Shown here: piece after piece, positions 33,618 to 43,429 of the stretch
How positions within the stretch are numbered: the stretch's first letter is position 1
Layout of the letters: each line of letters begins with the position of its first letter
Assembly: GCA_019912965.1 (NCBI GenBank)
Contig: JAIOHM010000236.1
Coordinates: 1-64,000 of the forward strand
Direction: 5' to 3'
Origin: Anaerolineae bacterium
GTDB lineage: Bacteria > Chloroflexota > Anaerolineae > Aggregatilineales > Phototrophicaceae
DNA length: 64,000 nt
Translations under genes and position numbers: made by a program
The notes under the pieces: generated by a model
Told to the model about the DNA's origin: nothing
The model's database searches: none
What the model saw: only the letters and a program-made list of their open reading frames with translations

Positions 33618-34211
33618 ATGGATGTAATTATTCAAGGACACGATCTTAAAGTCACCGATGCTCTGGAAATATATACACGAAAGAAGCTCGATAGACTTGA
33701 CCGCTATTTGCCCAACATCACTGAACTTCGCGTTGACCTCTCTCACGAACGCACCAAACGCGGTGAGGATTTAGCAATCGCGCAGATCACTATCCGCCAT
33801 ATAAGGGGCGCAATTCTCCGCGCTCAGGAAAAAAGCCCCGGCGACATCAACTCAGCCATTAACTCGGCGGTAGACAAAATGTATCGTCAGATTCAGCGGT
33901 TCAAAGGCAAGCACATCCGTAAGGGACGTGAACGCTTCACCGCAACAATAGAAGAACTGAATACCGCCGAACAAATCCCGGATGTAGAGGAATTTGTAGA
34001 AGAACCCCAACTGGAGAATGGGCAACAGAATGAAATTATGCGCCGTAAAGAAGTGGCTGTTGCTGCTATGAACGAGGCTGAAGCAGTTGAGCAGATGGAA
34101 CTGCTCGGTCACAGTTTCTTCATGTTCTTCAATGCCACAACCGGAAGTGTTAATGTGCTCTACAAACGCACATCCGGCGGCTACGGTGTGCTCGTTCCCC
34201 GCGTCGAATAA
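33618..34211 (+). CDS. hpf: Long-form ribosome hibernation promoting factor
   Basis: 197 residues. N-terminal S30AE domain (VIIQGHDLKVTDALEIYTRKKLDRLDRYLP, HIRGAILRAQEKSPGDINSAINSAVDKMYRQIQRFK) and the C-terminal dimerisation domain of long HPF (VEQMELLGHSFFMFFNATTGSVNVLYKRTSGGYGVL). It dimerises and silences 70S ribosomes as 100S particles in stationary phase. AAGGAG precedes the ATG. Last gene of the plus-strand run. Confidence 0.95.
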   Translation: MDVIIQGHDLKVTDALEIYTRKKLDRLDRYLPNITELRVDLSHERTKRGEDLAIAQITIRHIRGAILRAQEKSPGDINSAINSAVDKMYRQIQRFKGKHIRKGRERFTATIEELNTAEQIPDVEEFVEEPQLENGQQNEIMRRKEVAVAAMNEAEAVEQMELLGHSFFMFFNATTGSVNVLYKRTSGGYGVLVPRVE

Positions 34212-34219
34212 ATTCCACT

Positions 34220-34249
34220 TTAGAGGGTGTCTTGCGAAACACCCTCTAA
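34220..34249. terminator. Bidirectional terminator-like hairpin
   Basis: TTAGAGGGTGT-CTTGCGAA-ACACCCTCTAA: perfect 11-bp stem between the converging hpf and glycosyltransferase genes. It overlaps the latter's stop codon. T-rich tails are short. Confidence 0.7.
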
Positions 34250-35007
34250 TTCCTCACATCACTACGCCAAAGTTGCCGCAGAATCCAATACTTTCGCAAT
34301 TCATACCATGCCATAAGCACACTTAAACGCAGCCCATGCAGGCCATCGTGATAGCCCTTTAACGTCACAAATCGCCACCAGAACTGCCGCCAGGGTTGTA
34401 AAACATAATTTTGTGCTTTAGGTCGCACACCCTGCTCATACAGAATATGTGCATCATAAGCACTATACCGTCTTTGCTTATCCGCAAATTGAGCGGCGTC
34501 TCGATAATTCAGGTGAATGAGATGGTGCTGCATCGTGCCTTCCTGCCCATCCAGTACTACAAGTTCATGCACCTGCCGGACAGGATCGTAATGTGCCCCC
34601 CCCACCCGCAGTAGCCGTGTCTGATAATCAGGATACCAACCCGCACCCAATGTCAGCTTTCCAAAAATGTAGTTGTAACGGGGAATACGCCAACCTGCAT
34701 AAGCCGTTTGTGAAATAACAGTACGAACCTCTACTGCCAGTTCCGGTGTCACACGTTCATCAGCATCCACAAACAGCACCCAATCCGCCTGTCCCTGAAC
34801 CGCTTCAAGGGCTGCATTACGTTGACGAGCATAATCGTCGAATGTCCGTTGTATCACCTCAGCACCCGCTATTCGTGCAAGTTCGACTGTCGCGTCTTCG
34901 CTGAAAGAGTCAAATACGATAATGTGATTCGCAAAACGCAAACTCTCGATGCAGTCTTTGATATGCACTGCCTCATTGCGCGTCAGAATGATGCCAAACA
35001 GTATCAT
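34246..35007 (-). CDS. Family 2 glycosyltransferase (WaaE/KdtX-like)
   Basis: 253 residues. GT-A fold signature: LTRNEAVHIKDCIESLRFANHIIVFDSFSEDATVELA, then RNAALEAVQGQADWVLFVDADERVTPEL with the D-x-D metal site. The C-terminal part (RYSAYDAHILYEQGVRP, FVTLKGYHDGLHGLRLSVLMAWYEL) matches the WaaE-like group that adds sugars to lipid or core glycans at the cytoplasmic face. The start overlaps the next gene's stop by 4 bases (ATGA), so the two glycosyltransferases are coupled. Donor sugar unknown. Confidence 0.9.
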   Translation of the reverse strand: MILFGIILTRNEAVHIKDCIESLRFANHIIVFDSFSEDATVELARIAGAEVIQRTFDDYARQRNAALEAVQGQADWVLFVDADERVTPELAVEVRTVISQTAYAGWRIPRYNYIFGKLTLGAGWYPDYQTRLLRVGGAHYDPVRQVHELVVLDGQEGTMQHHLIHLNYRDAAQFADKQRRYSAYDAHILYEQGVRPKAQNYVLQPWRQFWWRFVTLKGYHDGLHGLRLSVLMAWYELRKYWILRQLWRSDVRN

Positions 35008-35942
35008 ATATGCCCTAACGCTTTATCACGAATCTGCTGATATGTTGCCCGGAGATCACTAAAATCTGGCGTTTCCTTCAACCGCCATAGTTTGCGTTCT
35101 ATGCCCAAAGCAACCATCCAGCGGGCCAGTCTCAATTTCCATGACGGATAATGTTTGGCAAATAAACGCAGGCGGCTCGTCCATAAATTCATGATACTTT
35201 GTGCCCGAATCTGTGATGTACTCTGCCCCCCCAGATGAACAACTTGTGCAGTCGGCACACACTGCACATCCCATCCTGCTTTACGAATACGCCATGCCCA
35301 ATCGATTTCTTCACAGTACATAAAAAACTGTTCGTCAAACATGCCTGTTTGTTCAATCACTTCACGCCGCAGCATCATGGTTGCCCCAAGTACACAATCT
35401 ACTGGGAACGGTTTTCCTCCCAAATAAAAAGCGCGAGGATAACGTCCATTAAAGCGCCCCTCGATAAATCGTCCCGGCGTTGGAAAAAACTCCACCCATA
35501 ACTGCCGTAACCCCGGAAATTCAAAAGCGCTGTGTTGAAAGCTGCCATCACCATATGAAAGGCGCGCACCAACCAGACCCACACCGGAGTTAGCCATCAA
35601 TGTCTCATAAAGTATTCTGGTTGCATTCGGTTGGGTAATCGTATCTGAGTTCAGGAGATAAACGGCTTTGGGTAAAGATATGTTCAATTTACCAAAACCA
35701 ATCTCACGTAAAGCACAGTTGTTGCCCCCGGCAAATCCTAAATTCGCTGGGCTGACAATCAGTTTTACCTGTGGAAATGCCTGAGCAATCGCTTCGACGG
35801 TACCATCTGAAGATGCACTATCAACTACGTACACATCTGCATCCGGCCCATTCGCATTCAGATCAGCGTACAGACTTTGTAGTGCTTCTAGGGTTAAGGC
35901 ACAAGTGTTCCAGGTGACAATGATAATGGCAAGATCAGCCAT
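35004..35942 (-). CDS. Family 2 glycosyltransferase (rhamnosyltransferase-like)
   Basis: About 312 residues. IIIVTWNTCALTLEALQSLY, VYVVDSASSDGTVEAI, VSPANLGFAGGNNCAL and LLNSDT (the D-x-D equivalent) mark a GT2 enzyme. DCVLGATMMLRREVIEQTGMFDEQFFMYCEEIDWAWRIRKAGW is diagnostic of the WbbL/rhamnosyltransferase subgroup. Soluble or peripheral at the membrane. The ATG at 35942 shares one base with the upstream stop (TGATG). Likely partner of the second GT2 enzyme in building a cell-surface glycan. Confidence 0.91.
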   Translation of the reverse strand: MADLAIIIVTWNTCALTLEALQSLYADLNANGPDADVYVVDSASSDGTVEAIAQAFPQVKLIVSPANLGFAGGNNCALREIGFGKLNISLPKAVYLLNSDTITQPNATRILYETLMANSGVGLVGARLSYGDGSFQHSAFEFPGLRQLWVEFFPTPGRFIEGRFNGRYPRAFYLGGKPFPVDCVLGATMMLRREVIEQTGMFDEQFFMYCEEIDWAWRIRKAGWDVQCVPTAQVVHLGGQSTSQIRAQSIMNLWTSRLRLFAKHYPSWKLRLARWMVALGIERKLWRLKETPDFSDLRATYQQIRDKALGHI

Positions 35943-36937
35943 CAATTTCCTAACTGCGAAAAATCCAATCCAGTACTGCCAATGAAATCAGTAATGGTTA
36001 TGAAGTCAGTGGTCGTTACCGCAAATAGAGCATTTTGTCCCAAGAGAGGACGCATCCGAACAGCAGTACTGCTGTTTTCCGCTATCGCTTCCAAAGAATC
36101 ATTTAGAGATAACCGAGTGCCTAAGGGGACTTGCAGCGGCACAACCAGAATAGCAAGAGGGAACTCAATGCTGGTGTCCAATACCACTACATTCTCCGCA
36201 ACATCCTCAATCTCATCAGCAAATTCTTCCAGTGCATTTGCTGGAATGCCCGCCGCATCACAATCACCTTCGGCGACTGCTCCAACCAGTTCAGGGATAG
36301 TCTCATAATCTGTTACGGTTTCCAGAGCCAGCGGATCAACGCCGTTTGCCCGCATCATCAGGGATGGAATCAGCCAACTATACAGATCATCATAACTAAG
36401 ACGGCAAAATGCTTTCCCACGCAGAGATGCGAAGGTTGTGACACTGCCACCTTCACCTGCAATGATCGATGCAGCCTCGCCTGTGCGCGCATCTTGGCGT
36501 GCGCCGCGCTCCACTTGCAAAGCAGGTTGCCCACAATTCTGCGCCTGTGCCGCAACATAGGACAATCCATTTAACCATGCGACTGCCACTTGTCCGCTAG
36601 ATGAGTCGCACAGTGCTGCAAGGGCTTCGGCGTCTCGCTCTACCAATTCAACCTGAACTACCAAACCCGATTCTTCCAGAATTGCCGCTTCAAAATCAGC
36701 TACTGCGTCGCGTGCATCGACTATATCACCCGGCGGATGAATGATCATTTGCAGCGGGTTACCCTCTTGACCAATCGGAATCGCAGTTGGCAGTGCTGGA
36801 AGGGCTGTCGAACGCGGGGTTGGAGTAAGTCTCGGTAAAGGTGTTGGCCCACCCTCGTCACCCTGACGGCGACAGGCAGCAACCATCAACACTAATCCTA
36901 ACAGGACAATCAGCCGAGGAACATGTTTGGATTTCAC
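35942..36937 (-). CDS. PhnD-like substrate-binding lipoprotein
   Basis: About 331 residues. The GTG at 36937 lies 9 bases after GGGAG and gives a clean signal peptide with lipobox (LVLMVAACRRQ), then a Pro/Thr spacer. The body matches phosphate/phosphonate-binding PhnD proteins (PF12974): MIIHPPGDIVDARDAVADFEA, ALCDSSSGQVAVAWLNGLSYV, FASLRGKAFCRLSYDDLYSWLIPSLMM, VGAVAEGDCDAAGIPANALEEF. No ABC permease or ATPase gene is nearby, so ligand and purpose are unknown; an orphan sensor or scavenging protein is possible. Confidence 0.85.
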   Translation of the reverse strand: MKSKHVPRLIVLLGLVLMVAACRRQGDEGGPTPLPRLTPTPRSTALPALPTAIPIGQEGNPLQMIIHPPGDIVDARDAVADFEAAILEESGLVVQVELVERDAEALAALCDSSSGQVAVAWLNGLSYVAAQAQNCGQPALQVERGARQDARTGEAASIIAGEGGSVTTFASLRGKAFCRLSYDDLYSWLIPSLMMRANGVDPLALETVTDYETIPELVGAVAEGDCDAAGIPANALEEFADEIEDVAENVVVLDTSIEFPLAILVVPLQVPLGTRLSLNDSLEAIAENSSTAVRMRPLLGQNALFAVTTTDFITITDFIGSTGLDFSQLGN

Positions 36938-36979
36938 AGCGGCATACTCCCTCAATCCGGTGCTCACCCGATTATAACA

Positions 36980-38380
36980 TTACCCACCCGGCTCGTTGGA
37001 TTGAGCTATCAATTCGATATCGCGCGCACCCACGCGGGCATTGCGAACACTTACCTCGACATCTTCATGAATTAACCCTGCCCAACATTGCTGCGGGTTT
37101 CGCGCCTCAATCAAGCGGGTCATCCGCACAGCACCCCACACCACACTTCTTGTACCTGCAGGTAAATAATAATACGTTTTACCACTTACCGGGTCAACCT
37201 GTGCGATCAAATCCTCTGCGGAACCAATCGCCCAACGCCAGGGGAAATCTGTTGGGCTGGTCGAACAGTTAAGTCCTACACGCCATGCACCTGATTCTTC
37301 AAATGTACCCATAGCGCCCCAGATTTGATCTTGCTGATAAATTGTTCCCGGAGGAGGGCCGCTGGTGCGAATAGGGACAGTTCCGTAATTATCGACCGTG
37401 AGCCGGAAGACCAGTAAATCGCCAACTGACATGGTAATTGTTTGGAAACCAAAATCCTCTGGATCATTCGGTACTGCGATCAGTTCACCCTGAACATTAG
37501 CCGAGGTGAAATAATGCTCATCGTATGGCATCGGCAGAAAAAGCACATCTATGCCAGTTGTTTGAGCCGCAATTTCAGCCTGCGGATCGCCCCCGCCCTC
37601 AACAGTGAGTGAGGTCATTTGCCGCACCCGCTGACCCTCGTCATCCTGCGCTACAGCAACTACTGTGTACGTTCCATTGGGTGGAGGCTGGACACCCAGA
37701 TCAATCCCGCCGTCATAATCGAATAGATGACGGCCTTCCTCCCCCGGTTTACGACCTTCCTTGACTTCTGGTACATAAATCGGGCCATCAGGCCCTTCCA
37801 GATACACAGTCAGGTCAGCAGGTTTGGGCAGATACACGTTGATATAGGTACGATCAGCAATTCCATCCTGATTAGGGGTAAAAACATCAGGTGATACGGT
37901 AAAACTGACGAGTTCCGGCAGTTGCTTTTCGCCGTCTTCAATCATCAATATTCCAATTATCTCCTGACTTGCACCAGTTTGCTCATCCTGTGCCTGCAAT
38001 CGCCAGGTGTAATGACCATCCGGTATCAAACGCCGTTCTACGATTCCCGAAATCGTTTCATCTGGCAGGATAAAACCATCCACCACACCACTGAACAAAA
38101 CTTTTTTCTCACCCGCGGTGCGTGGTTCATTATCACGAAAAACATAGGATGTTCCGCTATCACCCTCAAATACGAGTGAAATCCGCGCATTACGCGAAAG
38201 GGTATAAGAAAACTCGGTTACATCCGCCTCACCATCTGCGTTCGGTGTAATAGTTTCCAGTGAAAATCCGGCTTGGATAATTAGCGGCAAATTCGGCTGC
38301 AACAGGGCTTGTCCTCCTACAAGAACAACCGCCAGCACAACCACCGCAACCAGTGCCGTCAATACAATCGAGATTCGCAT
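36980..38380 (-). CDS. Membrane-anchored extracytoplasmic protein with FlgD-type Ig-like domains
   Basis: About 466 residues. It has an N-terminal signal anchor (ISIVLTALVAVVVLAVVLVGG), then two FlgD-Ig-like modules, each starting with an x-PN-x-DG motif (ETITPNADGEADVTEFSYTL; SPDVFTPNQDGIADRTYI) and ending in DGHYTW and NGTYTVVAVAQDDEG. A C-terminal beta-rich part with SVGDLLVFRLTVDNYGTVPIR resembles a cupredoxin-like or secreted sandwich domain. The start at M6 (38380) has TGGAG upstream; 38395 is the alternative. Probably a surface protein; ligand unknown. It lies upstream of the PhnD-like lipoprotein gene. Confidence 0.8.
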   Translation of the reverse strand: MRISIVLTALVAVVVLAVVLVGGQALLQPNLPLIIQAGFSLETITPNADGEADVTEFSYTLSRNARISLVFEGDSGTSYVFRDNEPRTAGEKKVLFSGVVDGFILPDETISGIVERRLIPDGHYTWRLQAQDEQTGASQEIIGILMIEDGEKQLPELVSFTVSPDVFTPNQDGIADRTYINVYLPKPADLTVYLEGPDGPIYVPEVKEGRKPGEEGRHLFDYDGGIDLGVQPPPNGTYTVVAVAQDDEGQRVRQMTSLTVEGGGDPQAEIAAQTTGIDVLFLPMPYDEHYFTSANVQGELIAVPNDPEDFGFQTITMSVGDLLVFRLTVDNYGTVPIRTSGPPPGTIYQQDQIWGAMGTFEESGAWRVGLNCSTSPTDFPWRWAIGSAEDLIAQVDPVSGKTYYYLPAGTRSVVWGAVRMTRLIEARNPQQCWAGLIHEDVEVSVRNARVGARDIELIAQSNEPGG

Positions 38381-38447
38381 AGCGCTCCATCCCATAGTAA
38401 AACGGATTTCCAGTCTAGCTTAAACCCGCTACCCCGCCAAGTGTGCT

Positions 38448-38476
38448 TTACTGGAATCACACTCTGGTGTAAACTC
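38448..38476 (+). promoter_or_regulatory. Candidate lon promoter
   Basis: TTTACT, 17-base spacer, TAAACT; each box is 4 of 6 to consensus. It lies about 40 bases before the TTG start of lon. No CIRCE or other heat-shock operator was seen. Confidence 0.35.
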
Positions 38477-38517
38477 ATGTTCCCCTGCATCAGCAACATC
38501 TAGAGGAATAAGCCACG

Positions 38518-40965
38518 TTGAGCAACCCGACCATCACTAATGAGTTCCAGAATATACCCAATGCCTTGCTAGACGATCATGGTTTGATCGAATGCCCGGT
38601 GATACTGTTACGTGGTCTGGTCATATTCCCCGGTGCGGTTTCGCCCATCGCCATTCGTAATTCACGTGCTCTGGCAGCGGCTCAAGTGGGGCTGCAAAAG
38701 CACAGAACCGTGATTGCCCTCACCCAACGTACATCAATTTCAACGGATGTTGAAAACTTATATACGGTTGGGACTGAAATTGCTCTGGGCAAAATGCTGC
38801 GAGACACCCATGAAGGACGAAATGTGCTGGCGCAAGGGCGGCGACGTATCAAAGTAGTAGAAATCGTTCAAACCGATCCATATATGGTGGTTAAGGCACG
38901 TCCTATCGAAGAAAACAATTTGGTCAGTGACGACACACAGGCTATCATGCAAACTGTTACCACCCTGCTCAAGCAGGTAGCCGAACTGAATCCTGTACTC
39001 CCGGAAGATGTCATTGACCATATCCTGTCTGCAACCTATCCGGGTTTAATGGCCGACTTGATTACTGCTTCCTTGGTGCTTAGTCTGGAAGAACGCCAGC
39101 GAATCCTCGAAATTCAGGATGTCGATGAACGTTTACAGCAGGTAGCACTCCTGCTAAATCAGGAACTGAATGTACTCGAACTCAAAGACGAGATTAATAG
39201 TCAGGTTCAGCAGGAAATGGATCGTAGTCAGCGCGAAGTCTACCTGCGCGAACAGATGCGTGTCATTCAAACCGAACTCGGCGAAAGCGATATTTTCCAG
39301 CAGGAAATCAATGAGGTGCGGGAACAGGTTTTCAAAGCCCACCTACCACCGGAAATTCATGACAAGGCTCTCAAAGAACTTTCCCGGTTGATGATTATGC
39401 CGCCGATGGCTCCCGAAGTCGGCATCATTCGCACCTATATTGATTGGCTGACCGGGATACCTTGGAATAAACAGACCGAAGACAAACTCAATATTGCCGA
39501 TGCGCAGGAAGTGCTGGACGAAGCCCATTATGGTCTTCCTAAAGTGAAAGACCGCATCCTCGAATACATCGCTGTTCGCAAACTGGCCGCCAGCAAAATG
39601 AAGAGTCCCATTCTCTGTTTCGTGGGCCCACCCGGCGTTGGTAAAACCTCACTCGGTAAAAGCATTGCCAAAGCGCTGGGGCGCGAATTCGTCCGAGTCA
39701 GCTTGGGTGGTGTGCGTGATGAAGCTGAAATTCGTGGCCATCGTCGCACCTATATTGGCGCTTTACCGGGGCGTGTTATTCAGACTATGCGGCGGGCTGG
39801 CACAACCAATCCCGTCTTCATTCTGGACGAAATCGACAAGCTGGGAATGGACTTTCGAGGTGATCCCTCATCCGCCCTATTAGAAGTGCTCGACCCAGAA
39901 CAAAATCATGCCTTCTCTGATCACTATCTGGAAGTCCCCTATGATCTCTCCAAGGTATTGTTCATCACCACTGCTAATGATCTCGAACCACTCCCGCCTG
40001 CGTTACTCGACCGTCTGGAAATTATCGAATTTTCGGGCTACACAGAGGAAGAAAAACTGGCAATCACCCGTAAATTCCTGCTACCTGCTCAGCTTGAAGC
40101 CCACGGATTGGATAACATCAAAATTACTTTTGAAAAACGTGCCCTTCAAGCCATCATCCGCCAATACACCTATGAAGCAGGGGTTCGTAATCTAAACCGC
40201 GAAATAGCCAATGTCTGCCGCAAAATTGCTCGTCTGGTGGCAGAAGAAAAACCTTACCCACCACACATCACTTCCAGTAAACTGATCGAGTATCTTGGCC
40301 CGCCACTCTATACCAGTAGTCGTGCCCATAAAGAAGATACCGTTGGCTTGGTAACTGGATTAGTGTGGACATACGATGGTGGCGACATTTCCATGATCGA
40401 GGTCTCTGTTCTGCCCGGTAAGGGTACACTGCTCATGACCGGACAGCTTGGCGATGTAATGCAGGAGTCGGCGCAGACCGCATTAAGCTATATGCGCGCC
40501 CGTGCCAGTGATTTTGATGTTCCTAGCGACGACTTTGAAAACTACGATGTTCACATTCATCTACCAGAAGGTTCTGTTCCCAAAGAAGGGCCGTCCGCAG
40601 GCATCACACTGGCTATCGCCATTATTTCAGCTTTCACCGAACGCAAGGCGCGAAGTGACTATGCGATGACCGGGGAAATCACATTGCGGGGCAAAGTGCT
40701 ACCCGTCGGTGGCGTCAAAGAAAAAGTATTGGCAGCACGTCGGGCAGGGATCAAAAAAGTCATACTGCCAGGGGATAACAAAAAAGACCTGATTGATGTA
40801 CCCAAAGAAGCACTCGATGATCTAAACTTCAGTTTCGTCACCGATATGCAGCAGGTGATTGACCGAGTACTGCTTCCACCACCGCCAGATGGCCGCAAAC
40901 GTGATCTGGAACGACAGGAAGACGAGAAAGATGAAAAAGACGAAAAGGATGAAAAACAGGCCTGA
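38518..40965 (+). CDS. lon: ATP-dependent Lon protease
   Basis: 815 residues from a TTG start with AGAGGA upstream. It has an N-terminal LON substrate domain ([23 protein letters not shown]), a coiled-coil region, the AAA+ core with Walker [10 protein letters not shown] (370-378) and Walker [12 protein letters not shown], and the serine-lysine protease domain with catalytic Ser693 in PKEGPSAG and Lys736 in [10 protein letters not shown]. It degrades misfolded and regulatory proteins in the cytosol. The C-terminus is an acidic/basic 9-base tandem repeat ([12 protein letters not shown]) beyond the conserved fold. It starts a run with the AlbA_2 regulator (8 bases on) and the sugar kinase. Confidence 0.97.
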   Translation: MSNPTITNEFQNIPNALLDDHGLIECPVILLRGLVIFPGAVSPIAIRNSRALAAAQVGLQKHRTVIALTQRTSISTDVENLYTVGTEIALGKMLRDTHEGRNVLAQGRRRIKVVEIVQTDPYMVVKARPIEENNLVSDDTQAIMQTVTTLLKQVAELNPVLPEDVIDHILSATYPGLMADLITASLVLSLEERQRILEIQDVDERLQQVALLLNQELNVLELKDEINSQVQQEMDRSQREVYLREQMRVIQTELGESDIFQQEINEVREQVFKAHLPPEIHDKALKELSRLMIMPPMAPEVGIIRTYIDWLTGIPWNKQTEDKLNIADAQEVLDEAHYGLPKVKDRILEYIAVRKLAASKMKSPILCFVGPPGVGKTSLGKSIAKALGREFVRVSLGGVRDEAEIRGHRRTYIGALPGRVIQTMRRAGTTNPVFILDEIDKLGMDFRGDPSSALLEVLDPEQNHAFSDHYLEVPYDLSKVLFITTANDLEPLPPALLDRLEIIEFSGYTEEEKLAITRKFLLPAQLEAHGLDNIKITFEKRALQAIIRQYTYEAGVRNLNREIANVCRKIARLVAEEKPYPPHITSSKLIEYLGPPLYTSSRAHKEDTVGLVTGLVWTYDGGDISMIEVSVLPGKGTLLMTGQLGDVMQESAQTALSYMRARASDFDVPSDDFENYDVHIHLPEGSVPKEGPSAGITLAIAIISAFTERKARSDYAMTGEITLRGKVLPVGGVKEKVLAARRAGIKKVILPGDNKKDLIDVPKEALDDLNFSFVTDMQQVIDRVLLPPPPDGRKRDLERQEDEKDEKDEKDEKQA

Positions 40966-40972
40966 TTAAAGT

Positions 40973-42406
40973 ATGAACACATCGGTTGAAGATATTCGGC
41001 AATTAATTAAATCCGGGCGTGGTTTACAGGCAGATTGGTTTGGCGACCAAACAGCGTCTAATATTCTGGCCGCCACAATGGCTGCAATGGCAAATACCCA
41101 GGGTGGTACACTCATATTGGGCATCATCGGGCAAAACGCCACAATCATTGGTGTACGCAACGCCGCCGAGGGAGTCGATTTGCTCCTGCAAGCCGCTCTT
41201 TCTATTGACCCTCCGCTTATTGTTCCGCTACCGCAGGTCACCCGAATCAACGGAAAAGCGGTTGTGTTGATTCACATCCCACCCGGAATGCCGCATGTCT
41301 ATGCGCTGGACGGACGTTATTTGCAGCGTCAGGGCACAGAAAATATAACGCTGAAATCCCGCGATCTGCGACGGCTCATCATTGAGCGCGGCGAAATCAG
41401 CTTTGAGGCGGAAATCCCACATGGCGCAAATCTGCATGATCTGGATTTGGATAAAGCCAGAGCCTATGTTGGGAATCTAGGCGGCATTGGGGAAAGCACG
41501 GTAGAGCAAGTCCTGGTTAAACGCGGCTGTCTGGTGGAATATGAAGGTGTTCTGCGTCCCACCAATGCGGGGATTCTCCTGTTCGGCAAAGACTCCCAGC
41601 GATTCATCCGGGGTGCAGACATCACTGCGGCCCGCTTTGGTGGCGAAACTATGAGCGACACCTTTACCCGTCAGGACATAGGTGGAACACTCCCTGACCA
41701 GATTCGCCGGGCTGAAACTTTTTTGGTTGATCATCTCCGCAAAGATATTCATATCGGCCAGTCAATGGCTCGTGCTGAAAGTTTTGAATATCCGCTAGAG
41801 GCCGTCCGCGAATTGGTCGTCAATGCTGTTGCCCATCGGGATTATCAGATCACGGGTGATGGTATCCGGCTCTTCATCTTCAGTAATCGTCTGGAAATCA
41901 CCAGTCCCGGCGGATTGCCCGGTCCGGTAACCATAGACAACATTAAAGACCAGCGCTTTTCCCGGAATCCTGCCATCGTTCAGGTACTTTCCGATATGGG
42001 CTTCATCGAACGCCTCGGTTATGGTGTTGACCGCGTGATCGACCTGATGCGTCAGCAAAAACTCCACGCCCCGGAATTTGAGGAAAAAGCAGGCGGATTC
42101 CGGGTCGTTCTTCGCAATGAACTCAGCGAAACACAATCGGAAATCAAAACTGTTACGCCATCCATCCAATTTAACGGTATTTATCAGGGCACAGAGATCA
42201 ACCCCCGGCAGGAAGCTGCACTCGTTTTTCTGCATCGCGAAAGCAGTAACTATCGCATCACTAACAGTGATTTGCAATCACTATGCCCGGAGGTTCACCC
42301 GGAAACCATCCGCCGCGATTTAGCCGATCTCGTCACTAAAAACATTCTCAAAAAGATGGGGCAAAAGCGAGGCTCATACTATGTCCTCAACCGCGACGAA
42401 CTGTGA
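40973..42406 (+). CDS. AlbA_2 (Schlafen-like) DNA-binding protein with HATPase_c_4 domain, putative regulator
   Basis: 477 residues. The N-terminal AlbA_2 domain shows [16 protein letters not shown] and later [24 protein letters not shown] central HATPase_c_4-type domain follows: [29 protein letters not shown] and [26 protein letters not shown]. The C-terminus looks like a winged helix ([31 protein letters not shown]). This is the usual layout of proteins often misnamed RecG-like and thought to be transcription regulators. No ribosome site is evident 8 bases after lon, so translation may be coupled. It overlaps the kinase gene by 26 bases. Confidence 0.88.
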   Translation: MNTSVEDIRQLIKSGRGLQADWFGDQTASNILAATMAAMANTQGGTLILGIIGQNATIIGVRNAAEGVDLLLQAALSIDPPLIVPLPQVTRINGKAVVLIHIPPGMPHVYALDGRYLQRQGTENITLKSRDLRRLIIERGEISFEAEIPHGANLHDLDLDKARAYVGNLGGIGESTVEQVLVKRGCLVEYEGVLRPTNAGILLFGKDSQRFIRGADITAARFGGETMSDTFTRQDIGGTLPDQIRRAETFLVDHLRKDIHIGQSMARAESFEYPLEAVRELVVNAVAHRDYQITGDGIRLFIFSNRLEITSPGGLPGPVTIDNIKDQRFSRNPAIVQVLSDMGFIERLGYGVDRVIDLMRQQKLHAPEFEEKAGGFRVVLRNELSETQSEIKTVTPSIQFNGIYQGTEINPRQEAALVFLHRESSNYRITNSDLQSLCPEVHPETIRRDLADLVTKNILKKMGQKRGSYYVLNRDEL

Positions 42407-43355
42407 ACTGATCACGTTGGGCGAGACCATGTGGCGGCTCTCGCCACCGGGTCAGCATCAGCGTTTAGAAGCCACCAACAGTCTGGATATTCAAGTCGGC
42501 GGGGCGGAAAGCAATGTCGCTGTTGCTGTTGCCCGACTCGGCAAACAGGTCGCTTGGTGGTCACGATTGCCGGATAATCCATTAGGTCGCCATGTCGCTC
42601 AAACCATTCATGCTCATGGCGTAAACACGGCTAATGTATGCTGGGCAGAAGGGCGCTTGGGAACTTATTTTGTCGAATTTGGGAATGCCCCCCGACCCAC
42701 TCAGGTCATTTATGATCGCGCTCATTCTGCCGCCAGTCAGATGCAACCAAATGATTTTCCGTGGGAACAATTACTAGGGGCAAAATGGCTGCACCTCACA
42801 GGCATCACCCCGGCATTGAGTCAATCTTGTCTTCAAACTGTGCGCTGTGCATTTACTGAAGCCAATAAAGCAGGTATATCCATATCCTTCGATCTGAATT
42901 ACCGCGCAAAGCTTTGGACGCCAGCACAAGCCGCCCCAATTCTTGATGAACTGGCTGGACAAGCATCAATCGTTATTGCTGCCCAACGCGACATAAAAAC
43001 CCTCTTCGGAATTGAAGGTGAACTGGAAACCGTTTTACATCAACTGCATAGCCGCTGGAATGGGGCAACCATTGTTATAACCCAAAGCGCCAAAGGTGCA
43101 AGTAGTTTCGATGGGCACAACACCTACCATGTTCCCGCTTTTCATATCCAGAATCCGATTACCATCGGCGCTGGCGATTCCTTTGATGCGGGGCTGCTCT
43201 GTGCCCTGTTGGATAACAAACCACTACCTGATGCCCTGACTTATGGGAACGCCCTTGCTGCCCTCAAATTAACCATGCCCGGTGATATTGCCCTTGTTAC
43301 CCGACATGAGATCGAAAATCTGCTGCAACAAAACCCAACCACCCTCCTGCGCTAA
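42381..43355 (+). CDS. PfkB-family sugar kinase (2-keto-3-deoxygluconate kinase-like)
   Basis: 324 residues. N-terminal LGETMWRLSPPG and VGGAESNVAVAVARLGKQVAWWSRLPDNPLG; C-terminal ITIGAGDSFDAGLLCALL, with the catalytic Asp in GAGD, are the two PfkB signatures. RGGAESNVA-type N-termini and the R-P-T-Q-V-I-Y-D-R motif favour KDG kinase or a related ketose kinase over ribokinase. The ATG lies inside the preceding gene and follows GCGAGG by 8 bases. It phosphorylates a sugar or sugar acid with ATP; the substrate needs testing. Confidence 0.88.
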   Translation: MSSTATNCELITLGETMWRLSPPGQHQRLEATNSLDIQVGGAESNVAVAVARLGKQVAWWSRLPDNPLGRHVAQTIHAHGVNTANVCWAEGRLGTYFVEFGNAPRPTQVIYDRAHSAASQMQPNDFPWEQLLGAKWLHLTGITPALSQSCLQTVRCAFTEANKAGISISFDLNYRAKLWTPAQAAPILDELAGQASIVIAAQRDIKTLFGIEGELETVLHQLHSRWNGATIVITQSAKGASSFDGHNTYHVPAFHIQNPITIGAGDSFDAGLLCALLDNKPLPDALTYGNALAALKLTMPGDIALVTRHEIENLLQQNPTTLLR

Positions 43356-43429
43356 GACCTATGGCCGATGGTAGCCCCCTCCCTTCTGGTATATGATGGT
43401 TTGTGGGGATCAATATGGGGAATCAAATT

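Noticed and set aside
40973-42406. Annotation as RecG-like helicase
   Set aside because: No helicase motifs; AlbA_2 plus HATPase_c_4 proteins are commonly mislabelled this way.
42381-43355. Assigning the PfkB kinase as kdgK
   Set aside because: The motifs favour it, but no KDG aldolase or uronate pathway gene is near, so the symbol was left empty.
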